Positions 9,130 to 17,740 of a stretch of 64,000 nucleotides of DNA are shown here, piece by piece. The stretch is from Pelagibacteraceae bacterium AG-390-D18. Its GTDB lineage: Bacteria; Pseudomonadota; Alphaproteobacteria; Pelagibacterales; Pelagibacteraceae. Both the position numbers and the translations under genes were made by a program. The notes beneath the pieces were generated by a model. That model made no database searches and had not been told where the DNA came from. It was given only the letters and a program-made list of their open reading frames with translations. Position 1 is the first letter of the stretch. The number at the start of each line of letters is the position of its first letter. The stretch covers positions 1 through 64,000 of the forward strand of contig QCGY01000001.1 in the NCBI GenBank assembly GCA_003279715.1, in the 5' to 3' direction.

Positions 9130-10201
9130 ATGAACCACCAAATGGAGATGAAGCTAAAGTTCCACTTTCATTAAACGCATACACCTTATTTATATTAAAA
9201 TTAATTTTTATTTTATCTTTAATATTAAAATTCATAACTTCTTCTATTGAAGTTATAATTTTTGTATCTCCTCTTATAAGATGCAATAAAGTTTCTGAAC
9301 CACTTATCTCTGCTAACTCTACTTCAAACTCAAATCCTTCTTCACTTAATTCTATATCTGAGGCTCTGATACCTAAATTAAAATTATTATCTTTTAAGTT
9401 AGACAAATGACCCGGTAGTTCTATCTCTATTCCTTCAAACTTAATTTTATTAGAACTAATATTTGCTTTTAAAATATTCATAGGCGGATCATTTGAAATT
9501 TCAGCAACTTTCAAAGTTTTTGGATTTTCAAAAATTTCCTTTGCAGGTCCAACTTGTAAAACTTTTCCTTCATCAATTGCTATAACTTCACCATTTAGTT
9601 CCATGGCCTCTTTAGGATCGGTAGTTGAAAAAATTACAATGCTTTCTTCTGATAGACCTTGTGAAAAAATACTTTTAAATTCTTCTCTTAATTGTTCTCT
9701 TAATTTATAATCAAGGTTCACTAATGGCTCATCAAGTAACAAAATCTTTGCGTTCTTAACAAGAGATCTTGCTAGAGAGACTCTTTGTTGCTGACCACCA
9801 GATAATTCTTGGATTTTTCTATTTTCATACCCTTCTAACCCTACTGATTTAAGTGATTTTAAAACCACATCCTTAATTTCTTGGTTCTCTACTTTCCTTT
9901 GTTTAAGCGGAAAAGCAACGTTCTCAAAAACATTTAAGTGGGGGTAATTTATAAACTGCTGATAAACCATTGCAACATTTCTTTCCCAAACTGGAATTTT
10001 TAAAAAATCTTTATCTTCAAATTGAATTGAACCACTATCAGGAGTTAATAGTCCAGCTATTGTTTTTAATAATGTTGTTTTACCCGATAGAGTTCTTCCA
10101 AGAATAGTATAAAGGTTTCCTTTTTTAAAATTAAAAGATACTTCGTTAAGATGAAACTGTTCATCAGGTTTATAAGATAATTTATCAGCAACCAAATTCA
10201 T
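9122..10201 (-). CDS. ABC transporter ATP-binding protein, CUT1 type, H-loop His replaced
   Basis: 359 residues. Walker A is GRTLSGKTT (about 35-43), the Q-loop lies in VYQQF, the signature LSGGQQQR (133-140) is canonical, and Walker B is ILLLDEP. The H-loop reads FSTTDPKEAM, so the usual catalytic His is Thr194. A TOBE-type C-terminal domain follows. It resembles GlpS of glycerol ABC importers. Its start codon overlaps the stop of the preceding permease by one base, and it is probably a heterodimer partner of the ATPase encoded downstream. Confidence 0.88.
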   Translation of the reverse strand: MNLVADKLSYKPDEQFHLNEVSFNFKKGNLYTILGRTLSGKTTLLKTIAGLLTPDSGSIQFEDKDFLKIPVWERNVAMVYQQFINYPHLNVFENVAFPLKQRKVENQEIKDVVLKSLKSVGLEGYENRKIQELSGGQQQRVSLARSLVKNAKILLLDEPLVNLDYKLREQLREEFKSIFSQGLSEESIVIFSTTDPKEAMELNGEVIAIDEGKVLQVGPAKEIFENPKTLKVAEISNDPPMNILKANISSNKIKFEGIEIELPGHLSNLKDNNFNLGIRASDIELSEEGFEFEVELAEISGSETLLHLIRGDTKIITSIEEVMNFNIKDKIKINFNINKVYAFNESGTLASSPFGGSYV

Positions 10202-11049
10202 TATTTAATAGCTCCTGATAGATTTCCTTTTGATAAATATCTTTCAACAATAAATGCAACTACAATTAACGGAGCAACCGATACTAATGCTGAGGCAGAT
10301 AAACTCCACCAAGGTGTAATTGATGAATTTAAAGCAACAATTTTAACAGGTAACAACTGTACTTCTGTAAAAGTTAAAATGAATGCAAAGAAAAAATCGA
10401 TCCAACCAAATATAATACAAAACATTCCAGCTACAATTAATCCAGGGATTGAATTTGGAAGTACAACTTTAAAAAAAGCTTGATAAGGATTACACCCATC
10501 AATTAAAGCTGTTTCATCTATCTCTCTTGGAACTTTATTAAAAAAATCTACCATAATCCAAACTGCGATTGGCATTAGTAAAACAATATAGACAACTATT
10601 AATCCAATTAAGCTATCTAATAAATCAATAGCTCCTAAAAATAAAAAAAACGGGATAGATAAAACAATTGGTGGCATAATTCTTTGAGAGATAAAGAAAA
10701 AAGTGATGTCATTGTTTTTTACAAAACCAGCTTTAAATGTAAATCTAGAGAGAGCATAAGCTGATAGTGTTCCAAGCACTATACTTATAAGACTTGCAGT
10801 GCAAGTTACAAACAAACTATTAAAATAAGGCTCAATTATATCAACCCCTCCGTTTGCAGGTGATTTAATTAACACTTTCCAACCTTCAAGTTTTGGTTCA
10901 AAGTCTACCCAAGGAATATATGTTGCACCTCCATTTACTGAATTAAAATCTTTGAAAGATGTTGTAAGAGCCCAAAGAAAAGGTGCTACTACGAAAACAG
11001 TCCAGATTGTAATAAAAGAATATTTTAAAAATTTATATAGTTTTCCCAT
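10201..11049 (-). CDS. ABC sugar/polyol-type permease (second subunit, MalG-like)
   Basis: 282 residues with six predicted membrane segments. It has the binding-protein-dependent transport EAA loop (ETALIDGCNPYQAFFKVVLPNSIPG), which docks the ATPases. The N-terminal topology and length match CUT1 MalG/UgpE-type subunits. It begins 3 bases after the partner permease gene and shares one base with the next ATPase gene, so all are translated from one message. The substrate is probably a polyol, sugar or related alcohol. Confidence 0.9.
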   Translation of the reverse strand: MGKLYKFLKYSFITIWTVFVVAPFLWALTTSFKDFNSVNGGATYIPWVDFEPKLEGWKVLIKSPANGGVDIIEPYFNSLFVTCTASLISIVLGTLSAYALSRFTFKAGFVKNNDITFFFISQRIMPPIVLSIPFFLFLGAIDLLDSLIGLIVVYIVLLMPIAVWIMVDFFNKVPREIDETALIDGCNPYQAFFKVVLPNSIPGLIVAGMFCIIFGWIDFFFAFILTFTEVQLLPVKIVALNSSITPWWSLSASALVSVAPLIVVAFIVERYLSKGNLSGAIK

Positions 11050-11052
11050 GTT

Positions 11053-11913
11053 CTAATCTTTAAGTAATAATTTAGTTAGTCCTTTTGCAATAAAAGTTAG
11101 ACTTATGATCATTATAATTAAATAAGTGAATGACATTGAGGCTGCATAACCCATCTGAAATTCTCTTAATCCTTTAATGAAAATATAAAAACTAGATGTT
11201 TCTGTTGAAGTTCCAGGACCTCCAGAAGTTAATACGTAAACCGTGTCCATTATCTTTGAAGCTTCAATTAGTCTAATAATAATAGCTCCAATAGAAATGG
11301 GCGCCATTAAAGGGAATGTTACATAAATAAACTTTCTCACTGGACTAGCACCATCTATAGCTGCAGCTAGAAATGGTTCTTTTGGAAGTGATAAAAGACC
11401 CGCTAATAACAACAAAAACATGAATGGTGTCCACTGCCAAACTTCTACAATGATAACAGTAATTTTAGCAAGTGTAGGGTCTGTAAGCCACTTAGGAGTC
11501 ATACCAAAATTCGATAAAATATCATTAACTGGACCTAAGGATTCGTGAAAAAATGTTCTCCAAATAACAGTCATGATAACTGGAGTAGTCATCATTGGAA
11601 TTAAAAATAGTACTCTGAAAAATCTTTGAAACTTAATGTCCTTCCAAACCATATGCGCCAAAGCAAATCCAATCACATATTGAAGAACAACTGTTGTAAC
11701 TGACAAAAAACTTAATCTAAAAAATGATTGCCAAAATCTTGGGTCATCAGTGAATAATCTAATATAGTTTTCAAGTCCTATAAAATTTAAACCATTATAA
11801 CTATTCCATCCAGACAAACTGAGACGAACTACAAAAATTATTGGAAATATCAATATGCCTATAAGAACAAATAATCCTGGAAATAAGAAAACGTATTTAT
11901 GTTTAAAATTCAT
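11053..11913 (-). CDS. ABC sugar/polyol-type permease (first subunit, MalF/UgpA-like)
   Basis: 286 residues with six membrane segments and the EAA loop (LAAAIDGASPVRKFIYVTFPLMAP). The N-terminal pattern FLFPGLFVLIGILIFPI and the segment GLENYIRLFTDDPRFWQS are typical of UgpA/MalF-like CUT1 permeases. It is translated after the binding protein and separated from it by a perfect 12-base-pair hairpin, so it is likely made in lower amounts than the binding protein. Confidence 0.9.
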   Translation of the reverse strand: MNFKHKYVFLFPGLFVLIGILIFPIIFVVRLSLSGWNSYNGLNFIGLENYIRLFTDDPRFWQSFFRLSFLSVTTVVLQYVIGFALAHMVWKDIKFQRFFRVLFLIPMMTTPVIMTVIWRTFFHESLGPVNDILSNFGMTPKWLTDPTLAKITVIIVEVWQWTPFMFLLLLAGLLSLPKEPFLAAAIDGASPVRKFIYVTFPLMAPISIGAIIIRLIEASKIMDTVYVLTSGGPGTSTETSSFYIFIKGLREFQMGYAASMSFTYLIIMIISLTFIAKGLTKLLLKD

Positions 11914-11936
11914 GATTTTGGAATTTGATTATACTA

Positions 11937-11967
11937 TATGTGACCGCTAATAAAAAGCGGTCACATA
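11937..11967 (-). terminator. Intercistronic hairpin between binding protein and permease genes
   Basis: A perfect 12-base-pair stem (TATGTGACCGCT with AGCGGTCACATA) closes a 7-base loop. There is no run of T after it on the minus strand, so it is less a full terminator than a 3'-end stabiliser or attenuator that raises binding-protein mRNA relative to the downstream transporter genes. Confidence 0.7.
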
Positions 11968-11984
11968 CGAACTAAAAGTTAATA

Positions 11985-13523
11985 TTATAACTTGTTGTCT
12001 TCCATTTTTACACCAACAGCGTAGTCTTCTTGAACGTTCTTTTTACCTACTCTGTTAACAATTGCTTCCCATTCTTTTGCAACTTCATCTAAAGCTTCTT
12101 GTGGAGATAATTGTCCAGCAAGAGCTTTTGAAGTTCCTGTAGCAACTGCACTAGTGAACTCAAATACACCTCTAACTCTTAAAGGGAAAACTCTATTTTT
12201 ACTTTTTTCCATATCATTAAGTGTTTTAGTGTAACTGTTAGCGATGTCTGCATCCCAACCCATAGTATTAATATAAAGTTGTGGATCAAAATCAGAGTTT
12301 TTAAATGGGTTAACTCCAAAGTTACCAATTGCTAAGTCAGCTTGGTGATTTGCTCCGTTAGAAAAGAAACATAGATAATCAAACGCCATCTCTTGTACTT
12401 TACTTTTCTTAGCAACACCTACAGCCCAACCCCATACAATGTAAGGCGCTTGGTTATATTGGTTTTCCCATTTACCAGATACTCTATTCCAAACTTTATC
12501 TGCACCTGGAAGAGGAGCCGCTCCTACTTTGTTTTTGATAGGGCTATCATCTTGCATCGCTGCGATGAAAGCATCATCCCATGAAAAACTAAATAGTGTT
12601 TGACCACCACCAAATGATCCAATTTCATCACCTAGTCCAAAGTTAATCCCTCCTGGAGGAACATACTTAGTAGCCTCTACCCAGTCACCTAAAGCTTCAA
12701 CAAATCCTGGATTGTTAATATTTGGTTTCATAGTTTCTAAGTCAAAAAAGAAACCACCTGGAGTTCTTGGGTTTTTAGCATACGCTACTGATCTACTGAA
12801 AAAAGCAGCAAACATTAAGTCGTCTTTTTTCATTACTTCAGCTGAACCGTATTCTTTTTCTCCATCTCCATCCCAATCCCAACCGTTAAAGTATTTAGCC
12901 ATTTCTCCATACTCTTTCCAAGTTGTTGGTACTCTTAGCGTTTTACCAGTATCTGCTTTATATTTTTTTTGCATTTCAGGATTATCTATTACGTCTTTTC
13001 TGTATTTTAGATAATGTCTGTCACCATCAACTGGATATTGATACATAGTTCCATCCCAAGAAGAAACACCTACATGAGATTTAGTTACATCTTTCATCTC
13101 CGTAGAATTCATGTACTTTTTAGGCACTGGTGCTAGATATTGTCTCCAGTCATTAATAAAGTTAGAAAAGCCAAATACGATATCGTATGGAGCTTGACCA
13201 GCTTTAAAAGGAACCATGGCTTTTGCATACAAATCACCTGCAGGTGTATGTGTTACATCAACTTTTGCTCCTGTTAACTTAGCAAACTGTTCAGCATGAA
13301 GAGCTGTTGGCTGTCCAATTACAGGAACAGCATGCGTATTTATTTTTAGAGTTTTTCCTTTGTAATTCTTTTTTGATATTTCTTCATAAGAACAGTCTCC
13401 AGGAATATCTCCAGTTGCTTTGATATGTGGAAATTGATCACTCCACTTATCAGCATATGCCATCGGACTGAATATCAAAACTCCAGATATGATAGCACTC
13501 AAGCAAGTTTTTGTTATTTTCAT
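11985..13523 (-). CDS. ABC transporter substrate-binding protein (CUT1, polyol/sugar type)
   Basis: 512 residues from the chosen ATG at 13523. That start has GGGAGAG at a normal distance; the ATG 12 bases upstream overlaps this ribosome binding site and is unlikely. A Sec signal peptide ends at PMAYA-DK. The mature protein is a large family 1 solute-binding protein; the segment DWDGDGEKEYG looks like an EF-hand-type calcium loop, as in several large binding proteins. Size and partners recall GlpV of glycerol ABC systems, but the ligand cannot be read from sequence. It lies 20 bases downstream of the alcohol dehydrogenase. Confidence 0.88.
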   Translation of the reverse strand: MKITKTCLSAIISGVLIFSPMAYADKWSDQFPHIKATGDIPGDCSYEEISKKNYKGKTLKINTHAVPVIGQPTALHAEQFAKLTGAKVDVTHTPAGDLYAKAMVPFKAGQAPYDIVFGFSNFINDWRQYLAPVPKKYMNSTEMKDVTKSHVGVSSWDGTMYQYPVDGDRHYLKYRKDVIDNPEMQKKYKADTGKTLRVPTTWKEYGEMAKYFNGWDWDGDGEKEYGSAEVMKKDDLMFAAFFSRSVAYAKNPRTPGGFFFDLETMKPNINNPGFVEALGDWVEATKYVPPGGINFGLGDEIGSFGGGQTLFSFSWDDAFIAAMQDDSPIKNKVGAAPLPGADKVWNRVSGKWENQYNQAPYIVWGWAVGVAKKSKVQEMAFDYLCFFSNGANHQADLAIGNFGVNPFKNSDFDPQLYINTMGWDADIANSYTKTLNDMEKSKNRVFPLRVRGVFEFTSAVATGTSKALAGQLSPQEALDEVAKEWEAIVNRVGKKNVQEDYAVGVKMEDNKL

Positions 13524-13543
13524 TTTCTCTCCCATTTATGTTA

Positions 13544-14605
13544 TTACGGAACTAAAACAGCTCGTCCCTTAACTTTACCTTCGTTAAGATCATGAAGTGC
13601 TTTATTAGCATCGTCCAATCTATATTCCTGCATAGAAAGCTTAACCAAACCTTTGTTAGCTAATTCCATTAATTCATATAGCTCAGACCACGTTCCCACT
13701 AAATTTCCTACTATGTTTTTCTCTGCAATAATTACATCTACTGCTAAGATTTTTATTTCCTCTCCATAGCCTACAATGTAATAATAACCACCACCTCCAG
13801 TCATATTTAGACCCATAGATGTTGATCCTTTTTCACCGACAAAATCAATTACAGCTTCAGCTCCTTTACCATTTGTAAGTTCCATAATTCTTTCAACTTC
13901 ATTACCATCAATCAATACACCTTCGTCTCCTCCTAAAGGCATTGCATGATCAAGTGCTGTTTTTGATTTTTCAACGATAATAATATTTGCTGCACACATT
14001 GCTCTTAAACATTGAATTGCAATATGTCCTAATCCACCCGCTCCAATGATCACACAGTTTTGACCTGGCAATAAATGTCTAGAGGCTTTTTTTACAACTC
14101 TATAAGCTGTTAAACCAGCATCAGAAAAAGGTGCAACATCTTTAGGTGCTAAAACTTTTGGTAATTTAATCAAGTTTCTAACACTAGTTTTTAATAACTC
14201 TGCATATCCACCCTCTTTAATGTTCAGTCCAGGAAAAGCACCAGCTTCAGCGTGCATATCATTTCCTCTTCTACAATCTAGACAAGTTCCATCAGTTCCA
14301 GAAATTAAAGGGTGTAATATAACTTGATCACCTTTTTTAAAATTTGTAACATCTTTTCCAACTTCTTCTATCCAGCCTGCATTTTCGTGTCCCATTACAC
14401 ATGGAAGCAATTTATCATCTGGGTCCTGAATATGTTTCCATACTCCTTCAATAATATGTAAATCAGTTCTGCAAACACCTGCTGCACCTATTTTAACAAT
14501 TACATCTGATGACTTTTCTAATTTTGGATCTGGCATTTCTTGCTCTGTCACCCATACTTTTTCTTTCATTTCCGGGTCGTACTTATGTAAAACTTGTGCT
14601 TTCAT
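13544..14605 (-). CDS. Zinc-type alcohol dehydrogenase (MDR family)
   Basis: 353 residues of the medium-chain dehydrogenase/reductase family. Catalytic zinc ligands are visible in GVCRTDLH (Cys43) and GHENAGWIEEVGKDV (His-Glu). The NAD(P) fold has IIGAGGLGHIAIQ. The structural zinc loop is reduced: only CLDC remains where four spaced Cys are usual. It is the first gene of the ABC operon, so the imported compound is probably an alcohol or polyol oxidised here to the carbonyl. Its AAGGAGAGAG ribosome binding site can be masked by a hairpin (14614-14662). Confidence 0.88.
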   Translation of the reverse strand: MKAQVLHKYDPEMKEKVWVTEQEMPDPKLEKSSDVIVKIGAAGVCRTDLHIIEGVWKHIQDPDDKLLPCVMGHENAGWIEEVGKDVTNFKKGDQVILHPLISGTDGTCLDCRRGNDMHAEAGAFPGLNIKEGGYAELLKTSVRNLIKLPKVLAPKDVAPFSDAGLTAYRVVKKASRHLLPGQNCVIIGAGGLGHIAIQCLRAMCAANIIIVEKSKTALDHAMPLGGDEGVLIDGNEVERIMELTNGKGAEAVIDFVGEKGSTSMGLNMTGGGGYYYIVGYGEEIKILAVDVIIAEKNIVGNLVGTWSELYELMELANKGLVKLSMQEYRLDDANKALHDLNEGKVKGRAVLVP

Positions 14606-14613
14606 TAATCTCT

Positions 14614-14662
14614 CTCCTTAAAATTTTTTTGAAGCTTATTAAAAAATCTACCTTTTAAGGAG
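14614..14662 (-). promoter_or_regulatory. Leader hairpin covering the alcohol dehydrogenase ribosome binding site
   Basis: On the minus-strand transcript, CTCCTTAAAA (14662-14653) pairs perfectly over 10 bases with TTTTAAGGAG (14623-14614). The second arm contains the AAGGAG Shine-Dalgarno sequence just before the adh ATG. An inner T6/A6 pairing can extend the stem. The first arm is an exact anti-Shine-Dalgarno, so translation could be gated by temperature, a ligand or a protein. Confidence 0.5.
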
Positions 14663-14692
14663 TCAATGAAGATTTAAAGTGTTCAAAAACTT

Positions 14693-14722
14693 TACAAATA
14701 CAACCTAGAGTTGGTTTTTGTA
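14693..14722. promoter_or_regulatory. Imperfect dyad between adh operon and AcoR-like regulator
   Basis: A 30-base imperfect inverted repeat (11 of 15 pairs match, ends TACAAA and TTTGTA) lies in the 143-base divergent intergenic region. It is 26 bases upstream of the regulator start and about 90 bases upstream of adh. The position suits an operator for the Fis-type HTH of the adjacent regulator. This is an inference from position and symmetry only. Confidence 0.45.
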
Positions 14723-14748
14723 TGATATAAATAATTTAAAATTTAATT

Positions 14749-15837
14749 ATGACAAACTTAAAATCAGTCAATAAGGAATATATTAATATTCTTAAAAAAC
14801 GAGAAATGACCTCATATCAAATGAGTAAAGATATTTCTGATAGTTGGTCAAGATGTATAGCTGAAGGTTTAAATCCCTTTAAGAATCCAAAACAAAGCGT
14901 AATCTCTTCAACTGAACTTAGACAAGTTAAAGAACAAAATGAGTCTCTTAGAAAAATAGTTATCCCTGAGATAGAACTTTTATATTCTCAAATAGCAGGC
15001 ACAAATTTTATGGTTGCTTATTCAGATGATAAAGGTTTGGTTTTAGATACAATTTATGACAAGACATGTCTTCAAACTGATGTTGGAAAAACTGTAATAC
15101 CTGGCTCTATATGGGCAGAAAAAATTTGTGGCACTAATGGCTTAGGATTATCAGTTGAGATTAAAAAACCTACTATAGTATCAGGTAAAGAACATTTTTT
15201 TATTGCTCATGAAAAAATATCATGTTTTGCCAGTCCTATAATAAACTATGATGGTAAAACAATTGGTATCATTGATGCTTCAACAGACTCAAAATCAAGA
15301 GAACAACATACATTGGCTTTAGTTAAATTAACAGCCAGAAGTATCGAGACAAAATTATTTATTAAAAAATTTGCTAATGAATTAATTTTATCTTTTCACC
15401 CTAGGTCTGAATATCTTTCAACTACAAGTGTTGGATTATTGGCTATTAATGGGGATGGGGTTGTAGTTGGGGCAAATGGTAATGCTAAAATCATGCTCCA
15501 TGGATTGGTAGATTTAAAAAATCAAAACTTTGATAATATTTTTACAAATACATTTTCATCAATAGCATCTGATTTACTAAATAATAAGATATTAAAAATA
15601 ACTGATCATTTAGGATCATCAGTTTTTGTTGTTAAAAGTCAAAACTTTGGTGGAAATAAAATTAAAGAAACAAATATATCAAACAAAACCTATGCATGTA
15701 AAAATTGTGAAGATACTAAAATTAAAAGAGAAAAATGTATATTAATTAGATCAACTTTTCTAGAAACCAATAATATTTCCGTGGCTTCTAGAAAACTTGG
15801 TGTATCTAGGACAACTATCTATAAGCATTTAAATTAA
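14749..15837 (+). CDS. AcoR-like transcriptional regulator without AAA+ domain (GAF + Fis-type HTH)
   Basis: 362 residues. The N-terminal region has the AcoR-type start (ISDSWSRCIAEGLNP) and a GAF sensor domain (about 70-200, with ICGTNGLG). A PAS-like segment follows (about 222-300). A Cys cluster comes next (Cys317, Cys320, Cys330), then a Fis-type helix-turn-helix (about 338-362, ending SRTTIYKHLN). The central AAA+ sigma-54 activator domain of AcoR is absent, which agrees with the lack of sigma-54 reported for SAR11. It probably regulates the divergent alcohol dehydrogenase/ABC operon. The Cys cluster may bind a metal or sense redox state. Confidence 0.85.
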   Translation: MTNLKSVNKEYINILKKREMTSYQMSKDISDSWSRCIAEGLNPFKNPKQSVISSTELRQVKEQNESLRKIVIPEIELLYSQIAGTNFMVAYSDDKGLVLDTIYDKTCLQTDVGKTVIPGSIWAEKICGTNGLGLSVEIKKPTIVSGKEHFFIAHEKISCFASPIINYDGKTIGIIDASTDSKSREQHTLALVKLTARSIETKLFIKKFANELILSFHPRSEYLSTTSVGLLAINGDGVVVGANGNAKIMLHGLVDLKNQNFDNIFTNTFSSIASDLLNNKILKITDHLGSSVFVVKSQNFGGNKIKETNISNKTYACKNCEDTKIKREKCILIRSTFLETNNISVASRKLGVSRTTIYKHLN

Positions 15838-15841
15838 AAAT

Positions 15842-16756
15842 TTATTCTATTGGGTAATCCCAAGCATCTCCGCCAATTACTTTTGAAATCGCCGAAAAAT
15901 CTTTAGTATCATTACCTTCTTCACAAAATTTATTGTATATTTCTAATGCCATTTTTCCAAGTGGGGTTTCTGCATTAACGCTTTTTGCACATTCGTTTGC
16001 AAGTTTAAGATCTTTATTCATCATTCCTGCAGAAAACCCTGGACGATATTTATTACCTGAAGGTGTTCCTTCAATTAAACCCGGTAAAGGAGGATAAACA
16101 GATACAGGCCAGCTATTACCTGATGCGTTTTTCATGATTTCATGTACTTTTTTAATATCGATATTTAATCTTTTCGCCAACATCAATGACTCTGAAGCTG
16201 CAATCATTGTAATACCTAGCGACATGTTGTTACAAATCTTTGCTCCATTACCGCTTCCTAAATCTCCAGCATGAAAAATATTTTTACCCATGATTTTTAA
16301 TAGAGGCAGTGCTAATTCAAAGGCCTCTTTTGTACCACCGACCATTATATTTAGTGTTGCTTTTTGAGCCCCCATAACACCCCCACTTACTGGGGCATCA
16401 ATCATTTTGATACCACTATCTGTAGCTTTTTTCCCAATCTCTTTTGAAGTTTGAATATCAATTGTCGAACAATCAATTAAAAGGCAATTTTTTGAAACTT
16501 TATTAATAATTCCATTTTCTCCTAAAAAAACTTCTTTAGAATGTTTTCCTTCAGGAAGCATAGTTATTACAGTTGATACTTCTTTTGTAATTAATTCTTT
16601 AAAGTTTTCAACAACATCAAGTTTTTTTTCTCTAGCAATATCAATGGTCTTTTTAGAGACATCAAAGACTTTAATTTTTTTACCAGATTTCATTAAATTT
16701 TCTGCCATAGGCAGGCCCATGTTTCCAACACCAATAAATGCTATTAATTCAGACAT
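15842..16756 (-). CDS. mmsB: 3-hydroxyisobutyrate dehydrogenase family protein
   Basis: 304 residues of the beta-hydroxyacid dehydrogenase family. The NAD site is IGVGNMGLPMAENL, the substrate loop is DAPVSGG, and the catalytic Lys lies in GNGAKICNNM. The segment ending PGFSAGMMNKDLKLA is typical of MmsB (valine degradation), though tartronate semialdehyde reductase is an alternative in this family. It ends 5 bases from the convergent regulator and is the last gene of a hydroxy-acid operon. Symbol given with moderate confidence. Confidence 0.8.
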   Translation of the reverse strand: MSELIAFIGVGNMGLPMAENLMKSGKKIKVFDVSKKTIDIAREKKLDVVENFKELITKEVSTVITMLPEGKHSKEVFLGENGIINKVSKNCLLIDCSTIDIQTSKEIGKKATDSGIKMIDAPVSGGVMGAQKATLNIMVGGTKEAFELALPLLKIMGKNIFHAGDLGSGNGAKICNNMSLGITMIAASESLMLAKRLNIDIKKVHEIMKNASGNSWPVSVYPPLPGLIEGTPSGNKYRPGFSAGMMNKDLKLANECAKSVNAETPLGKMALEIYNKFCEEGNDTKDFSAISKVIGGDAWDYPIE

Positions 16757-16771
16757 ACTTTTTCTTTTCGA

Positions 16772-17725
16772 TTAGTTTACTTTATTTTTACAATTGCCTG
16801 TATTGAAAAACTCATCAATATTATCAATTGCAAGATTAGCCATTGCAATTCGAGTGTCTTTAGTTGCGCTTCCAAGATGGGGCAGAATAAAAGCAGATTT
16901 AATTTTTAAGTAACCTGGATTTAAATTTGGTTCACCTTTATAGACATCTAAACCAGCAGCATAAATTTTTCTTCGATTCAAAGCATCAATTAAAGCATCA
17001 TCATCAACTATATCTCCTCGAGCAACATTTGTGATTACTGCTCCCTTTGGAAAATATTCAACTGTTTCTTTATTAATTAAATTAACTGTCTCTTTTGTTG
17101 CTGGGCAACAAATTGATAAAACATCTGAAACTGAAAATAAACTTTTAAGATTATCATGATAGATAGCTCCTTGTTCTTTGTCATCACTTAATTTTGAACG
17201 ATTATGGTAATGAATAATCATTCCAAGTGACTTTGCAATTTTTGCAATTTTTTGTCCAATTCTTCCCATTCCCAAAATACCAAGTCTAGATCCTGTTAAC
17301 TGTTTTCCTATTAAATAATCTGCCGACCATTTCCAATTACTTTCTTTTGCAGCTTCAATTCCTTCAGCTGCTCTTCGGCAAGCACCTAAAATTAAAAGAA
17401 TTCCAATTTCTGCCGTAGCATCTGATAAAACTTCGGGAGTATTAGTTACTGCAATACCTCTTTTTTTTGCAGCTTCTAAATCAATATTTCCATATCCAAC
17501 TGCAAAATTTGATATAATTTTTATGGTTTCGGGTAATTTATTGATTGTATCTTCATCCATTTTATCAGTTAGGGAAGTTAAAACCGCATCACACCCTTGA
17601 CTTAATTCAATTAATTTTGATTGAGAATAAAGCTCATCATTAGTATTTAATTTAGCCTCAAAAGTTTTGATTGCTTTATCTTCGCAGTCTTTAAGTAACT
17701 TCCTTGTGACTAATATTTTTTTCAT
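16772..17725 (-). CDS. D-2-hydroxyacid dehydrogenase (glyoxylate/hydroxypyruvate reductase type)
   Basis: 317 residues. The NAD-binding motif is GILGMGRIGQKIA, the substrate Arg lies in NVARGDIVDDDAL, and the Glu and His of the catalytic set lie in YKGEPN and LPHLGSAT. Length and motifs fit the glyoxylate/hydroxypyruvate reductase (GhrB/GyaR) branch, which reduces 2-keto acids to D-2-hydroxy acids. It sits between an MmsB-like and a D-lactate dehydrogenase-like gene with 15-base gaps, consistent with a shared 2-hydroxy/2-keto acid pathway. Confidence 0.87.
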   Translation of the reverse strand: MKKILVTRKLLKDCEDKAIKTFEAKLNTNDELYSQSKLIELSQGCDAVLTSLTDKMDEDTINKLPETIKIISNFAVGYGNIDLEAAKKRGIAVTNTPEVLSDATAEIGILLILGACRRAAEGIEAAKESNWKWSADYLIGKQLTGSRLGILGMGRIGQKIAKIAKSLGMIIHYHNRSKLSDDKEQGAIYHDNLKSLFSVSDVLSICCPATKETVNLINKETVEYFPKGAVITNVARGDIVDDDALIDALNRRKIYAAGLDVYKGEPNLNPGYLKIKSAFILPHLGSATKDTRIAMANLAIDNIDEFFNTGNCKNKVN

Positions 17726-17740
17726 ATGATATTTTTTTGG

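Noticed and set aside
12712-13014. 100-codon plus-strand frame opposite the binding-protein gene
   Set aside because: Antisense to a conserved solute-binding protein with no independent support.
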